DNA of 64,000 bases from Listeria booriae (GTDB taxonomy: Bacteria > Bacillota > Bacilli > Lactobacillales > Listeriaceae): the NCBI RefSeq assembly GCF_000766865.1, contig NZ_JNFA01000011.1:186001-250000 (forward strand), written 5' to 3'. The stretch's first letter is position 1, and every line of letters begins with the position of its first letter. The notes under the pieces were generated by a model, which did no database searches, was not told the DNA's origin, and saw only the letters and a program-made list of their open reading frames with translations. Below are positions 1 to 7,732 of the stretch, piece by piece. Both the position numbers and the translations under genes were made by a program.

Positions 1-88
1 TTTTGATTGCTTCTTTTGGATTGGGGGGAGGTTTTAGCTTTTTGTAGGGTGGTAAAGAGAAGGATGGCAAAGCTTGAGGAGGTTACAT

Positions 89-238
89 ATGTCAGGAATT
101 CTTTGGACCATTATTGTAGTTCTATTTGTGATATGGATGATTGGCTTAATTCTGCGGATTGGTGGGAAGCTGATACATTTATTGTTGGTTTTGGCTTTGG
201 TGTTGTTGGTGTGGAATTTGATTACTGGGAATGGGTGA
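89..238 (+). CDS. Small membrane protein, DUF5670-like
   Basis: A 49-residue, almost wholly hydrophobic peptide starting MSGILWTI. It has two closely spaced membrane segments (about residues 4-22 and 28-45) split by the polar stretch RIGGK. A strong ribosome site (GAGGAGG) lies 7 bases before the ATG, and a terminator follows at once, so this is a single-gene transcript. The pattern fits the short DUF5670 (lmo-type) membrane proteins common in Listeria and other Firmicutes. No function is known for them. It lies in a different frame from a longer but less convincing reading frame at 7-261. Confidence 0.75.
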   Translation: MSGILWTIIVVLFVIWMIGLILRIGGKLIHLLLVLALVLLVWNLITGNG

Positions 239-244
239 TGGGAA

Positions 245-285
245 GGGCCGTTTGTCTTTGAGTTGAAGATGAACGGCTCTTTTTA
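245..285 (+). terminator. Rho-independent terminator
   Basis: The arms GGGCCGTT and AACGGCTC flank a 19-base loop and are followed by TTTTTATTTT. It ends the small membrane protein gene just upstream. Confidence 0.8.
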
Positions 286-425
286 TTTTGCTTTTTGATA
301 GCTATCCAAAACAATTAAACCTTCCTTCTCTCTATAAATATAGGTTAAATATCCCAAAAGACTCTTCTACTTAAATCTTAAAGTCAATAGATTAAAAATA
401 CAGCTCCTAATAAAATACTGTAGAA

Positions 426-1251
426 TTAACTATCACTCATTACTTTAAAATTATCTTTGTACTCTGGTAAAACAGCTTCAAGCAATGCCTCACCTAATTG
501 GGTAACCACAACACGAGCATTAATTGTATACGGTTCTTTAAATACATAGTGGTGAGTTTCATATTTCTCGAAAATTGGAAGCTCACTAACAGCAGCTTTG
601 TATATCGTAGACATTTTAAATTTCGCAATTAAGCCTTCATTTATAGCAATCATTGCTTTATCAGATTCAATCCTTATCAAACCCAGTCTCTCTAAATTAG
701 AAATAGACAAATTATATATATTTGTAAACACATCCTGATTGCTTATATAGAATATCCTCTTCTAAGATCATGGTAACCCTCTCGTTACTATCCTCAGCAA
801 TAGAACGTATGTGCACAAGAGCCATGGCCCTTTCTTCATTTAAATTTTTTAAGAGCTCCGCATCTTTCGATGATAAGTTCTCAAGAATAGAAGAAAAACA
901 GGGCTAGATATCTGCATTACTTCGATTATCAACCGTCTGAGCTAAAAGACTAGCAAAAAAATCTTGTAAAAGATTATTTTCCAATTGATACTTAGAATCT
1001 TCAATAGCTTTAAGGACTAAGCCAATTCTTTCAGAACTTCTATTTTCTTCTGGAATTAATTCATACCGTGCTTTGATTTTCTCACGATAGGCTTCAATAT
1101 TAGCCGCGTTTAGGATGCTTAGTTTGACAAACGGCTTGAGAACAGCTCCAACTACACCTCCAATTGCTTCATCTAAGGATTTCGCAAATGGATTTAACAA
1201 AATTCCCTTTGTAGATTTAGGTAATAGTTCTACATTTAATACTTTTTTCAT
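426..1251 (-). pseudogene. Broken DUF4393 (Abi-alpha-like) gene
   Basis: The N-terminal part (1251 to 904) encodes MKKVLNVELLPK and a helical segment with 'IGGVVGAVLKPFVKL', ending at a TAG at 904-906. Reading continues in the same frame past that stop (CFSSILENLSSKDAELL), which is the expected DUF4393 motif around 'F..IL..LS..DA..L'. About 150 bases later the frame is lost near 725-745, and the C-terminal part continues in another frame (731 to 426, 'NLSISNLERLGLI'). Joined, the pieces give about 275 codons, close to the usual length of the family. The family includes proteins annotated as phage-abortive. One nonsense codon plus one frameshift make this a pseudogene. The family name is from memory of the motif. 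Confidence 0.7.
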
Positions 1252-1390
1252 CTGTCACTCAAATCCCTCATTTCTAAAGTTACTCCCTTGGTTCACTAGC
1301 ACCCTATATTTTTATTCACATTTGTGTAAATACAAAGTTTCATTCAAATATTACAACTTGAAAAACTCTAACTAATACTCGCGTAATAGA

Positions 1391-1418
1391 TTGCGCCTTT
1401 TATTGATTCTGTTATAAT
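1391..1418 (+). promoter_or_regulatory. Possible promoter for the 299-aa gene
   Basis: TTGCGC and TATAAT are separated by 16 bases, about 160 bases upstream of the ATG at 1579. A second TATAAT occurs at 1479-1484 without a good -35 box. Which one is used cannot be decided by eye. Confidence 0.3.
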
Positions 1419-1578
1419 AAGGGTATATCATCCAATTCTATTAATTAAAACTATTCTTCAATTATATCATGATTAGCCTATAATGTAATCGCTTTCTTTA
1501 AGTCGATGTAAAGAATGCTTTAATTGATTTAGTAAGGTTGATAAATAAAAATTACTTAACTATAAAAGGAGGTATATA

Positions 1579-2478
1579 ATGGCCCGAATTAACGATGCCT
1601 TTGTTACTGGAATAGGAAAGATGACATTAGAAGAAATAGCACTGCATGAAGATTTCAATCTAATAAAAAACCGTTTGATTTGCTCTACAAAAAACTGCGA
1701 TTCAAGACTAACTTTCGCTTCTAGAAAAGAATTGAATTACTTAAGGACTTATAGGGGGGATAACCATTCTGAAGACTGTATTTTAAATTTTGATAGAGAA
1801 GAGTTAAAGCGAAAAGGCGAGAAAATAGCAGAGATTGAGGGTGGGCTGACTCGCGCTAAATTAAAAAGCAGAAATAAAGATTTTTTCAAAAAACTATACA
1901 TCCCTACTAGGGCAACTGATACTACGAAGGGTAAGAATGCGAATCAAATTAAGAGTGATTCAAAAAATCCAAGAAATTACATTGATGCAAAATTAAATAC
2001 AGATGGTACCGGGGATGTGCTAACAGAAACTGAACAAAATGGTACTCGTGTCAGAAGTCCAAGAATCAATTCTAGAGAACTAAATCAAATCAGCGAAAAA
2101 GATGTTGGGCAAATTATCAAAGCGAATGGATATATTTCTGAGATATCACTCACAGATAACAACAGTGCAAAAGTCTATGTCAAATTTAATAATTCAAGAG
2201 CGGTGTATATTTTGCCTCCTTCTTTTTTCAGCGATGAAATAACGGCTAATCAAATTAACGATTACTTGAGAGTTATGCATACCTATATAGCCAGGAAAGA
2301 ACGCAAAAAATTACAAATAATAACTTTATGCGAGGTAAAAAAAATAGCTCACAAAAATGAAATCCAAGAATTATACATAAACTCTTACAATTGGATTGAT
2401 TTAGCTATTGAAACAGAACCTCCCAAATTCTTAGATCTACCTAACTTTGTTGCTCAAGTAGTCACTAAAGTTTTCTAA
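1579..2478 (+). CDS. Unknown 299-aa protein with Cys/His cluster
   Basis: A clear AAAAGGAGG ribosome site precedes the ATG. Residues about 34-68 hold a spaced Cys-x4-Cys ... His-x4-Cys cluster (ICSTKNCDS, then DNHSEDC). This resembles the zinc-ribbon-like head of CoiA-type and related DNA-handling proteins, but nothing catalytic is visible. The middle (about 95-165) is polar and probably disordered. The C-terminal third (about 175-299) alternates strands and helices. I do not recognise the family. It stands alone between a pseudogene and a decayed intergenic region, on the edge of an integration hotspot, so it may be old cargo. Confidence 0.6.
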   Translation: MARINDAFVTGIGKMTLEEIALHEDFNLIKNRLICSTKNCDSRLTFASRKELNYLRTYRGDNHSEDCILNFDREELKRKGEKIAEIEGGLTRAKLKSRNKDFFKKLYIPTRATDTTKGKNANQIKSDSKNPRNYIDAKLNTDGTGDVLTETEQNGTRVRSPRINSRELNQISEKDVGQIIKANGYISEISLTDNNSAKVYVKFNNSRAVYILPPSFFSDEITANQINDYLRVMHTYIARKERKKLQIITLCEVKKIAHKNEIQELYINSYNWIDLAIETEPPKFLDLPNFVAQVVTKVF

Positions 2479-3090
2479 TTGTTATCATTCGAAGATACAG
2501 AGTAAAGTATTAAGAAACTGCATGTATTATCAAAAAATACAACCGTTGAATGCCATCAATTATTTTACATGCAGTTATCTCAAGACTCCTAATTAAAGAG
2601 GGCATATAAATTCGTTAATCTGTCTATTCAATCTATATGACTAAAAGAGATACTTATTACCTATCACTTAACATTGCAAGAGCACTCTCATCTTAATTTA
2701 AGTAACAAATAACGCGACCTACTTGTAAATAGAAATATCAGTTATTACCTCCACATTCCCACCCTGTATAACAAGCTATTTTCCTTTTTTTAAATTATCT
2801 CCCTACATCTTCTTGTTTGTTTTTTCTTTCCCCATGCTTACTTTAATACCATTTAATCCACTCCACACCTTTATAAAGTCCGTTTATAGCCTTTGCCACA
2901 CTCAAATATATATTCGCTGACCTTATTGCAAACAGGGGATACCATCAGCAAGAACAAGCTGAAAGTTGAATCATGAGCAATAATTTAAACCTGTATTGAA
3001 AAAATGTGACCTAATATCCCCAGTGCTGGTATTATAAATTCCGTTAGTCAATCAATTTTATCCATTGAAACGAGTAAAAAAACTATTTAT
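2479..3090 (+). other. AT-rich intergenic stretch, no gene seen
   Basis: About 610 bases with stops in all frames. The only structure noticed is an 11-bp inverted repeat, AACTGCATGTA at 2516-2526 with its complement at 2566-2576, separated by 39 bases and without a T-run. It probably represents decayed DNA next to the attachment-site remnant that follows. Confidence 0.5.
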
Positions 3091-3135
3091 GATGGGTTGT
3101 GAGGGTTTCGAAGCCCCAACCCGCTGATTAAGAGT
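3091..3135. repeat. Degenerate third copy of the tRNA-Lys att repeat
   Basis: Positions 3091-3135 match the 3' part of tRNA-Lys, as found at 5085 and 34108, with two substitutions in the middle (aaGcccc and Aaccc instead of aaCcccc and Gaccc). It marks the outer end of an older element that was integrated at the same tRNA gene. Confidence 0.8.
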
Positions 3136-3165
3136 TCACTTTGTGAATAGATGTTAAGATGCTTT

Positions 3166-3240
3166 AATAGTCGTTAATGGCTCCGTTGTGCGGTTTCTCG
3201 TTTTCGTATAGTCGTTTATAAACTTCAATAATCGTTAAAA
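3166..3240 (+). repeat. Arm-like short direct repeats near the old att site
   Basis: Three copies of a short motif of the form ATARTCGTTWA lie at about 3166-3178 (aatagtcgttaat), 3207-3220 (tatagtcgttta) and 3227-3240 (aataatcgttaa). Their position just inside a tRNA-type attachment site is where arm-type integrase binding sites are expected. This is inference from position and repetition only. Confidence 0.4.
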
Positions 3241-3288
3241 AACGTTTCCCTCTGCCCACGCCCTACCCATGGAAAAGGGCAAAATAAT

Positions 3289-3321
3289 GACCGCCAATCG
3301 TCCAATGCTGGCGGTCTTCTT
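3289..3321 (+). terminator. Terminator-like hairpin
   Basis: The arms GACCGCCA and TGGCGGTC flank a 12-base loop and are followed by TTCTTGT. No complete gene on the + strand precedes it, so it may be a leftover of the degraded element. Confidence 0.5.
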
Positions 3322-3362
3322 GTAGTTTAGTTCACCAACTGGATTATTAAATATACATTATT

Positions 3363-3391
3363 TTGACAATTCATATGTGCTATGGTAAATT
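3363..3391 (+). promoter_or_regulatory. Sigma-A type promoter
   Basis: A perfect TTGACA, a 17-base spacer, then TAAATT, about 40 bases upstream of the secreted protein gene at 3430. Confidence 0.65.
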
Positions 3392-3429
3392 AAAGAAGAA
3401 CAAACTACAAACAGAAAGAGGTAAGAATT

Positions 3430-4032
3430 ATGCAAGCAAATAAAATCGGGAAAATCGTTTTAATACCACTACTAGCTACTACGCTTGTAGCTGCACCATT
3501 GCTTTCGCCAATTTCAGCGATAGCAAATGAAATATCAACATCAGAAGAGACCCCTCTTCCAGTGCTGACACTTGATGAAGCCACGTCAGGAAACACTCCT
3601 GATGAATTTCTAGTTCGTGATACGTCTTCAACACCAAGTTCGCCAATGCTTCGCAGTGCTATGCTGGGTTATGAAAAGTGGACTCTTAAATCTCAAGTAA
3701 AACAAAAAACAAATACTTTCATCGGCTGGCATCCAGACTTTAAAGCCTATAAATACAATGTTGCGGGTTATTACTTCAGCTCAACACAACAATCTACTCT
3801 GTCAGTAAGTTTGGGATATGGCCCTATCTCCTTGAGTGTTGATAAAAATAAAAGTTCTGGATACCTTGTTCCTTCAAATATAAATAAATGGACTAGACCA
3901 GCTGTTTATGGCGACACATACAAAAACACGTATACAGTTAAAAAATACAACGGTGCAAATATGCTGACCGGTACTTCTACAAAATACACTAGCACAGTTA
4001 AGAAAGAATATATTTTGGCAAAAAATCAATAA
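3430..4032 (+). CDS. Secreted protein of unknown function
   Basis: A 200-residue protein with a typical Sec signal peptide: a basic start (MQANKIGK), a hydrophobic core, and a probable cut near SAIANE (about residue 34). The mature part has an acidic Ser/Thr-rich linker (to about residue 75) and then a domain rich in Tyr, Lys, Ser and Thr with alternating beta-like stretches (GYGPISLSV, YTSTVKKEYI). No enzyme motif is seen. A good promoter, a ribosome site (GAAAGAGG) and a downstream membrane-protein gene 15 bases away suggest a two-gene operon carried by the old element. A bacteriocin or surface-acting protein is possible but unproven. Confidence 0.65.
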   Translation: MQANKIGKIVLIPLLATTLVAAPLLSPISAIANEISTSEETPLPVLTLDEATSGNTPDEFLVRDTSSTPSSPMLRSAMLGYEKWTLKSQVKQKTNTFIGWHPDFKAYKYNVAGYYFSSTQQSTLSVSLGYGPISLSVDKNKSSGYLVPSNINKWTRPAVYGDTYKNTYTVKKYNGANMLTGTSTKYTSTVKKEYILAKNQ

Positions 4033-4047
4033 ACAAGGGGCTCTAGT

Positions 4048-4401
4048 ATGAATAAGAAACTTATAATTTCAATTGTATGTATTGTTGGTATTGTAATCGC
4101 AGGAATCCTCATCTACAATAACACACAGAGTAAAGAGGTTCCTTCATTAATAAGGGTTGACGATACCAACTTCGTACCGACCAATGAACCCGCTGATGAA
4201 GCTTCTACTGGGGACTTTATCGGAAAAATAAGTAAACGATTAGATAGAGAATCTTCACCTACTCAAAATAACGAGTCCAATTCATTAGATGTAGGAACTA
4301 AACTGTATAGGTTTAATGGCGATAACCAGCCCACTAAAGTTATTGTATATGAAGAAGACGGCTCTAAGTACATCGCACGTGAGAATGTCATAAATGAATA
4401 A
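4048..4401 (+). CDS. Small single-pass membrane protein
   Basis: 117 residues: MNKK followed by one hydrophobic helix (about residues 4-24, rich in Ile, Val and Gly), then a polar, acidic outside domain ending in a short beta-like part (YRFNGDNQPTKVIVYEE). There is no lipobox, so it is probably a membrane-anchored rather than lipid-anchored protein. It follows the secreted protein gene with a 15-base gap and is closed by a strong terminator, so the two are probably made together. The partner role (accessory, immunity or anchor) is inference. The family is not recognised. Confidence 0.6.
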   Translation: MNKKLIISIVCIVGIVIAGILIYNNTQSKEVPSLIRVDDTNFVPTNEPADEASTGDFIGKISKRLDRESSPTQNNESNSLDVGTKLYRFNGDNQPTKVIVYEEDGSKYIARENVINE

Positions 4402-4407
4402 AACAAA

Positions 4408-4437
4408 CCCCTCGAAACAAAATTCGAGGGGCCTTTC
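4408..4437 (+). terminator. Rho-independent terminator
   Basis: CCCCTCGAA and TTCGAGGGG form a 9-bp stem with a 6-base loop, followed by CCTTTCT. It ends the two-gene secreted/membrane operon. Confidence 0.8.
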
Positions 4438-4446
4438 TATTACTTA

Positions 4447-4977
4447 ATGTTAAACGGCGATGTCGTCACTGGATGCCGTGAAGCCGAACTAGTAGCACTT
4501 GAAGAAAAGCATATCAATGTTAAAGAAAATAAAATTCGATTTGAGCAAATGATCATTGAGGTAGTCGGTGAAGGTGTTAAGGGTGTTCAAGATACAAAAA
4601 ATAGTGTGATTGGCAGTGTGGACATTCCACAGTGGTTAACAGATTTAATCGTTGAATATTTACAGGATGTTGAATCAGGAACAGGTAAATGGGAAGGTCA
4701 CAAATTCCTCTTTGCAGATATCGAGGGGAAACCTATACGTCCAGACAGCATATATCAGCGTTGGACATGTTTTACCAAAAGATATAGTTTACCACACATT
4801 AGGTTCCATGATTTGCGCCACATGTCCGGTACCTTGCTTATATCGCAAGGCGAGCATATTAAAGTGGTCCAAGAACGATTACGACATAAATCAATGATAA
4901 CAACCGCTGATACCTATGCACACGTTTTACAAGAGACACACAAGAAAGCCGCAGAGTCTTTCAAAAAGCCATTTTAG
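4447..4977 (+). pseudogene. Truncated tyrosine integrase (catalytic half only)
   Basis: The catalytic domain of a phage/ICE-type tyrosine recombinase is intact. It has the first Arg in VTGCREAELVAL, the HDLRH box, the later His in RLRHKS and the nucleophilic Tyr in TADTYAHV. The arm-binding and core-binding N-terminal domains (about 170-200 residues) are missing, and no ribosome site fits the first in-frame ATG (4447). The fragment ends about 100 bases before the 50-bp att repeat, the normal place for an integrase gene. It is therefore the residue of a previous element whose integrase served the same tRNA-Lys site. It is likely not functional. Confidence 0.85.
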
Positions 4978-5042
4978 ATGTCTCTACCCACGCTCTGCCC
5001 ACGGAAGCATTTTCTTCACTTTTTAACCTCTATTTTCAAAAA

Positions 5043-5080
5043 TTAAAAACCGCCTAAGCTCCACAGCCTAAACGGTTTTA
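5043..5080 (-). terminator. Terminator-like hairpin beside the att repeat
   Basis: Read on the minus strand, AAAACCG pairs with CGGTTTT across an inner AGGCT/AGC-type stem, followed by TTTTTAATTTTTG. It mirrors the terminator that follows tRNA-Lys at the other end of the ICE. A related hairpin recurs at 8462-8497. Confidence 0.55.
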
Positions 5081-5130
5081 TAAGATGGGTTGTGAGGGTT
5101 TCGAACCCCCGACCCGCTGATTAAGAGTCA
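5081..5130. repeat. ICE attachment site, distal end (50-bp repeat)
   Basis: Identical over 50 bases to 34104-34153, which overlaps the 3' half of tRNA-Lys. The two copies bound the ICE as direct repeats. Beyond base 5130 the sequences differ (cacgaaa here, cagctgc in the tRNA). Confidence 0.92.
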
Positions 5131-5257
5131 CGAAAAATGATATTAGGCTCTCTAATCATTGCTATAGCTACACCTAGTTTGTGAAATTGCTTGTTTTATG
5201 ATATTTATTATGCAAGTTGCTATTTATTTGCAACACAAATCGCTATATTCTGCGTTA

Positions 5258-5671
5258 TCAGCTGATAGGAAATTTAGTTGTACATATAAATCTTCCCTGG
5301 TCCTTTTTTACGTTAACGATATGATTTCTAAAACCTGTTGCTGAATTAGACACTATATAAATATTAATGGCATTACATATATCTGGATTAGCTTTTCTTG
5401 TCCAACCTGCCCTATGCTTATTCCAAAACAAGCCTTCATGCTGCTTCACCCTAAAATTAAGATTGGGCGGTACTTGAACAACAAAGTCTTTACCGTTACA
5501 AGTACATAAGCACGCTTCCCTCTCAATTGCTAAGTCTAGCACCTTTTCATCAGTTATACCTACTAAATCCAAATCCCGAATATGCGTACATTCATAACCT
5601 AGTTGTTCAAAACATGCCGTTGCTTGAGGAGTTATATTTTCATCGAGTAACAAAGAAATTTTCCCCATCAT
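5258..5671 (-). CDS. DUF5615 PIN-like toxin of a TA pair
   Basis: The N-terminus LLLDENITPQATACFEQLGY, then HIRDLDLVGITDEKVLDLA and a CTCNGKDFV segment, follow the DUF5615/Mut7-C-like PIN nuclease layout (D-E-N start, D in the middle, final DF). In known relatives these acids bind metal for RNA cleavage. The third acidic position reads NGKDF rather than the more common TxDxDF, so activity may differ. The protein is 137 residues, with a longer than usual C-terminal tail (about 60 residues). Its ATG overlaps the end of the DUF433 gene by 4 bases, the classic antitoxin-toxin coupling. It lies at the extreme end of the ICE and may stabilise it. Confidence 0.75.
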   Translation of the reverse strand: MMGKISLLLDENITPQATACFEQLGYECTHIRDLDLVGITDEKVLDLAIEREACLCTCNGKDFVVQVPPNLNFRVKQHEGLFWNKHRAGWTRKANPDICNAINIYIVSNSATGFRNHIVNVKKDQGRFICTTKFPIS

Positions 5672-6090
5672 TCGTAAGGCTCACTTAAAATATTAATAGT
5701 GTAAGAAAGAACATCCTCGAATTCATTCTTAGTAATTTTAAAATCTTCTTCTATTGCGGAAAATTCTTCTCCATCTTTTAGGTAACCTAAAATCGTCGTG
5801 ATATTCACTCTAGTTCCTTTAACAACAGGCATCCCAGACATAATATTGCTTTTCAATTCTATACTTAAATGTTTTTCAGATACTCTAGAAAAATAATATT
5901 TTAAAAACAAATTTCCAAAAGATGTTTCTGTAGATTCCATTCTCTTATCTACCACACCAGAGCATTCTTGATCTAAATCCTTAATAAACTCAGGCTCCAC
6001 CTTTAAATACGCTTCTTGTATCCTTTTCGAAATTAACTTTTCCTGTTCGAAAAAATCCATTCCTTCCATTTGCTTTAGCATTATTTTCAT
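5668..6090 (-). CDS. DUF433-type antitoxin
   Basis: The C-terminal half (about residues 85-140) has the DUF433 signature: GMPVVKGTRVNITTILGYLKDG followed by an acidic helical stretch, a winged-helix-like fold used as antitoxin and operon repressor. The N-terminal half (about 1-80) is helical and atypically long for the family. It is translationally coupled to the DUF5615 toxin downstream. The gene starts 8 bases after the end of the gene upstream, so three genes form one operon. A role in neutralising the toxin and repressing the operon follows from the family. Confidence 0.7.
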   Translation of the reverse strand: MKIMLKQMEGMDFFEQEKLISKRIQEAYLKVEPEFIKDLDQECSGVVDKRMESTETSFGNLFLKYYFSRVSEKHLSIELKSNIMSGMPVVKGTRVNITTILGYLKDGEEFSAIEEDFKITKNEFEDVLSYTINILSEPYE

Positions 6091-6098
6091 CCCTTTAA

Positions 6099-6650
6099 TT
6101 AAGATTTTTCAAGCTCATTCATATCATCTGATGCTTTAACCATTGCCTCTATAAATAAGTCTACATCTTCTTTTCTCAGTTCTAAAGATGTCGTAGTCTC
6201 TACTCCATCCATATTTACTGAAGTAATATGTATGCCGTGATGGTAAGCCAAAATATTAACTCTATTATCTCCTGAACGCTTGGTTAGAATCTCGCTTTTT
6301 ATACCTGTAAGTACACTATACCCAAAAGATTTTTCTAGCTCTTTCTCTATCATAAGCTTCGTCAATTCTTCCTCACCAAAAGCCTCTTCCAAATCTCCAA
6401 GCAATAAGTAATCATTCTCGTTTAACTTATTATGGTTAGTATACTTATCAATCAGCCTAATGCATTTGAAAATTGATTGAACAAGTTCCTTCTCTTCAAG
6501 CTTATTTGTTTTATTAGAGTTATAATTCTTTACCGCATCTTTTACAGCCTTTCTCTCGATACCTTGCTCTCCATCTTTTTGTCTAAAATCTATTTTTATT
6601 GCATTTTGAACGTACAGTTCTCTAAATAAAAATACTAAATCTTTTTCCAT
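6099..6650 (-). CDS. Unknown protein heading the TA operon
   Basis: 184 residues from ATG at 6650, chosen because GGAGGTGG stands 6-7 bases before it. A GTG or other start further up would lack spacing. The protein is charged, Lys/Glu-rich and mainly helical in the first two thirds, with a C-terminal part (VNILAYHHGIHITSVNMDG) that looks like a beta-sheet. No known motif was found. It is the first gene of the operon with the DUF433/DUF5615 pair, so it may be a third component, or a separate immunity-type protein that became linked by chance. Confidence 0.55.
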   Translation of the reverse strand: MEKDLVFLFRELYVQNAIKIDFRQKDGEQGIERKAVKDAVKNYNSNKTNKLEEKELVQSIFKCIRLIDKYTNHNKLNENDYLLLGDLEEAFGEEELTKLMIEKELEKSFGYSVLTGIKSEILTKRSGDNRVNILAYHHGIHITSVNMDGVETTTSLELRKEDVDLFIEAMVKASDDMNELEKS

Positions 6651-6735
6651 AAATTCCACCTCCATATTTTATTTAAATTTGGATACATACATAGTACCAT
6701 TTCATCCCAATAACTTCAATGTTTAACTCAACATT

Positions 6736-6936
6736 TTATACATGAAAGTCATTGTCCTTGGCGAAATCATGACTATTATAAACATGGATTTGAAATATGC
6801 CGAAAACTGCACGTGTGCAATTCCGAAGATTATATTGATTACTTGGCCGTAGAAAAACCGCGCCTCTAGATGAGCTAGCCCAATTAATAAATTTCCCTCC
6901 CAGTATAGAACCTGTTACGCTACTTGATTCTAAGTC
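6736..6936 (-). pseudogene. Relic of an LXG-type toxin C-terminus
   Basis: On the minus strand the frame reads SSVTGSILGG, matching GATGSILKA of the nearby LXG protein. The codons for the TGSIL core are identical over 14 bases. It then runs through NWASSSRGAVFLRPSNQY to a stop at 6736. Only about 60 codons remain. Its upstream edge joins directly to a copy of the ICE-end sequence (6933-7004). It is best explained as the tail of a lost polymorphic toxin whose toxin domain I do not recognise. It probably is not expressed. Confidence 0.55.
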
Positions 6937-7004
6937 ACAAAAAATGATATGTAGCACTCTAATCATCGCTATTACTATCCCTAGTTTGTTAAACTGCTTG
7001 TTTT
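6933..7004. repeat. Internal copy of the ICE-end sequence
   Basis: About 72 bases that match the sequence just inside the distal att site (5126-5197) at roughly 80 % by eye. Shared blocks include agtcac, aaaaatgatat, ctctaatcat, cctagtttgt and gcttgtttt. It marks a former recombination boundary inside the cargo region. Confidence 0.7.
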
Positions 7005-7042
7005 TCAGAAAATTTATTTGCTATTAAGTTTTATTTCATTGA

Positions 7043-7579
7043 TCATGCCAAAGCAGAAATCAAGAGGATGTGCTCCCTCAATTTTACTTTTTGCAGATTC
7101 TCCACTTTTTCGGCACCACCAAGTGTTAATAATGGCATATAGCCAAAACATTCGTCGTAGGCTGTCTCCCCCAATTGTTCAACAGCTTCCTGATATTGCG
7201 CCAATTCAAAATACTTTTCTTTAAAATAATCACTTGCCAAATCATCAAGAAAAAAATCAAATCCTGCCGCTATTCCTTCAAAGGTTCCCATCCGATAATT
7301 TAATTTTCTCACGTATCTGTTATCTTCCCAAGTAATTATATCTCCCATACTCGTTGCGAATATAGGTATTGATACCTCACTTCTAAAATAGCCTTCTTCT
7401 AAAATGTCTTGGAAATTATCAGGATTAATGAGTTTAAGATATCCGCCTAAAAGAGTACCCACTCCATATTCTCGCCAAATGTTCACTAATTCGTCAGGGA
7501 CGCTTCCACTATATTTTGTACACACATCTTCTGTTACTTGATCTATCGAAATAAAGCCATTCATCACTTTATGTTCCAT
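7043..7579 (-). CDS. GAD-like/DUF1851 immunity protein (ICE copy 1)
   Basis: 178 residues from the ATG at 7579, preceded by GGGAGG. The layout VPDELVNIWREYGVG, GYLKLINPDNF, PIFATSMGDIITWED, ECFGYMPLLTLGGAEKV is that of GAD-like plus DUF1851 (Tdi1-type) proteins, which neutralise secreted nuclease-type toxins. The C-terminus stops at LISALA, a few residues shorter than its neighbour (LISALVGPVE), so the end may be frameshifted or trimmed. No cognate toxin is intact beside it. The relic at 6736-6936 is the only candidate. Confidence 0.8.
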   Translation of the reverse strand: MEHKVMNGFISIDQVTEDVCTKYSGSVPDELVNIWREYGVGTLLGGYLKLINPDNFQDILEEGYFRSEVSIPIFATSMGDIITWEDNRYVRKLNYRMGTFEGIAAGFDFFLDDLASDYFKEKYFELAQYQEAVEQLGETAYDECFGYMPLLTLGGAEKVENLQKVKLREHILLISALA

Positions 7580-7732
7580 GTTATTACCTCCCAACTTTAA
7601 ATGCTACATTTAATTTTTTAATAGATACTGAAAGCTCTCTTTACTATAAAATATAGCATAACAAAACCGAATTATAGATTTCCTCATAAATACTCCCTTT
7701 TTTAACTTCCCGTAAGTCAAGATACGCTTCAA

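Noticed and set aside
7-261. 84-aa reading frame overlapping the first small membrane protein
   Set aside because: No ribosome site at its start, and the DUF5670-like frame inside it has a strong one and a sensible hydrophobic product.
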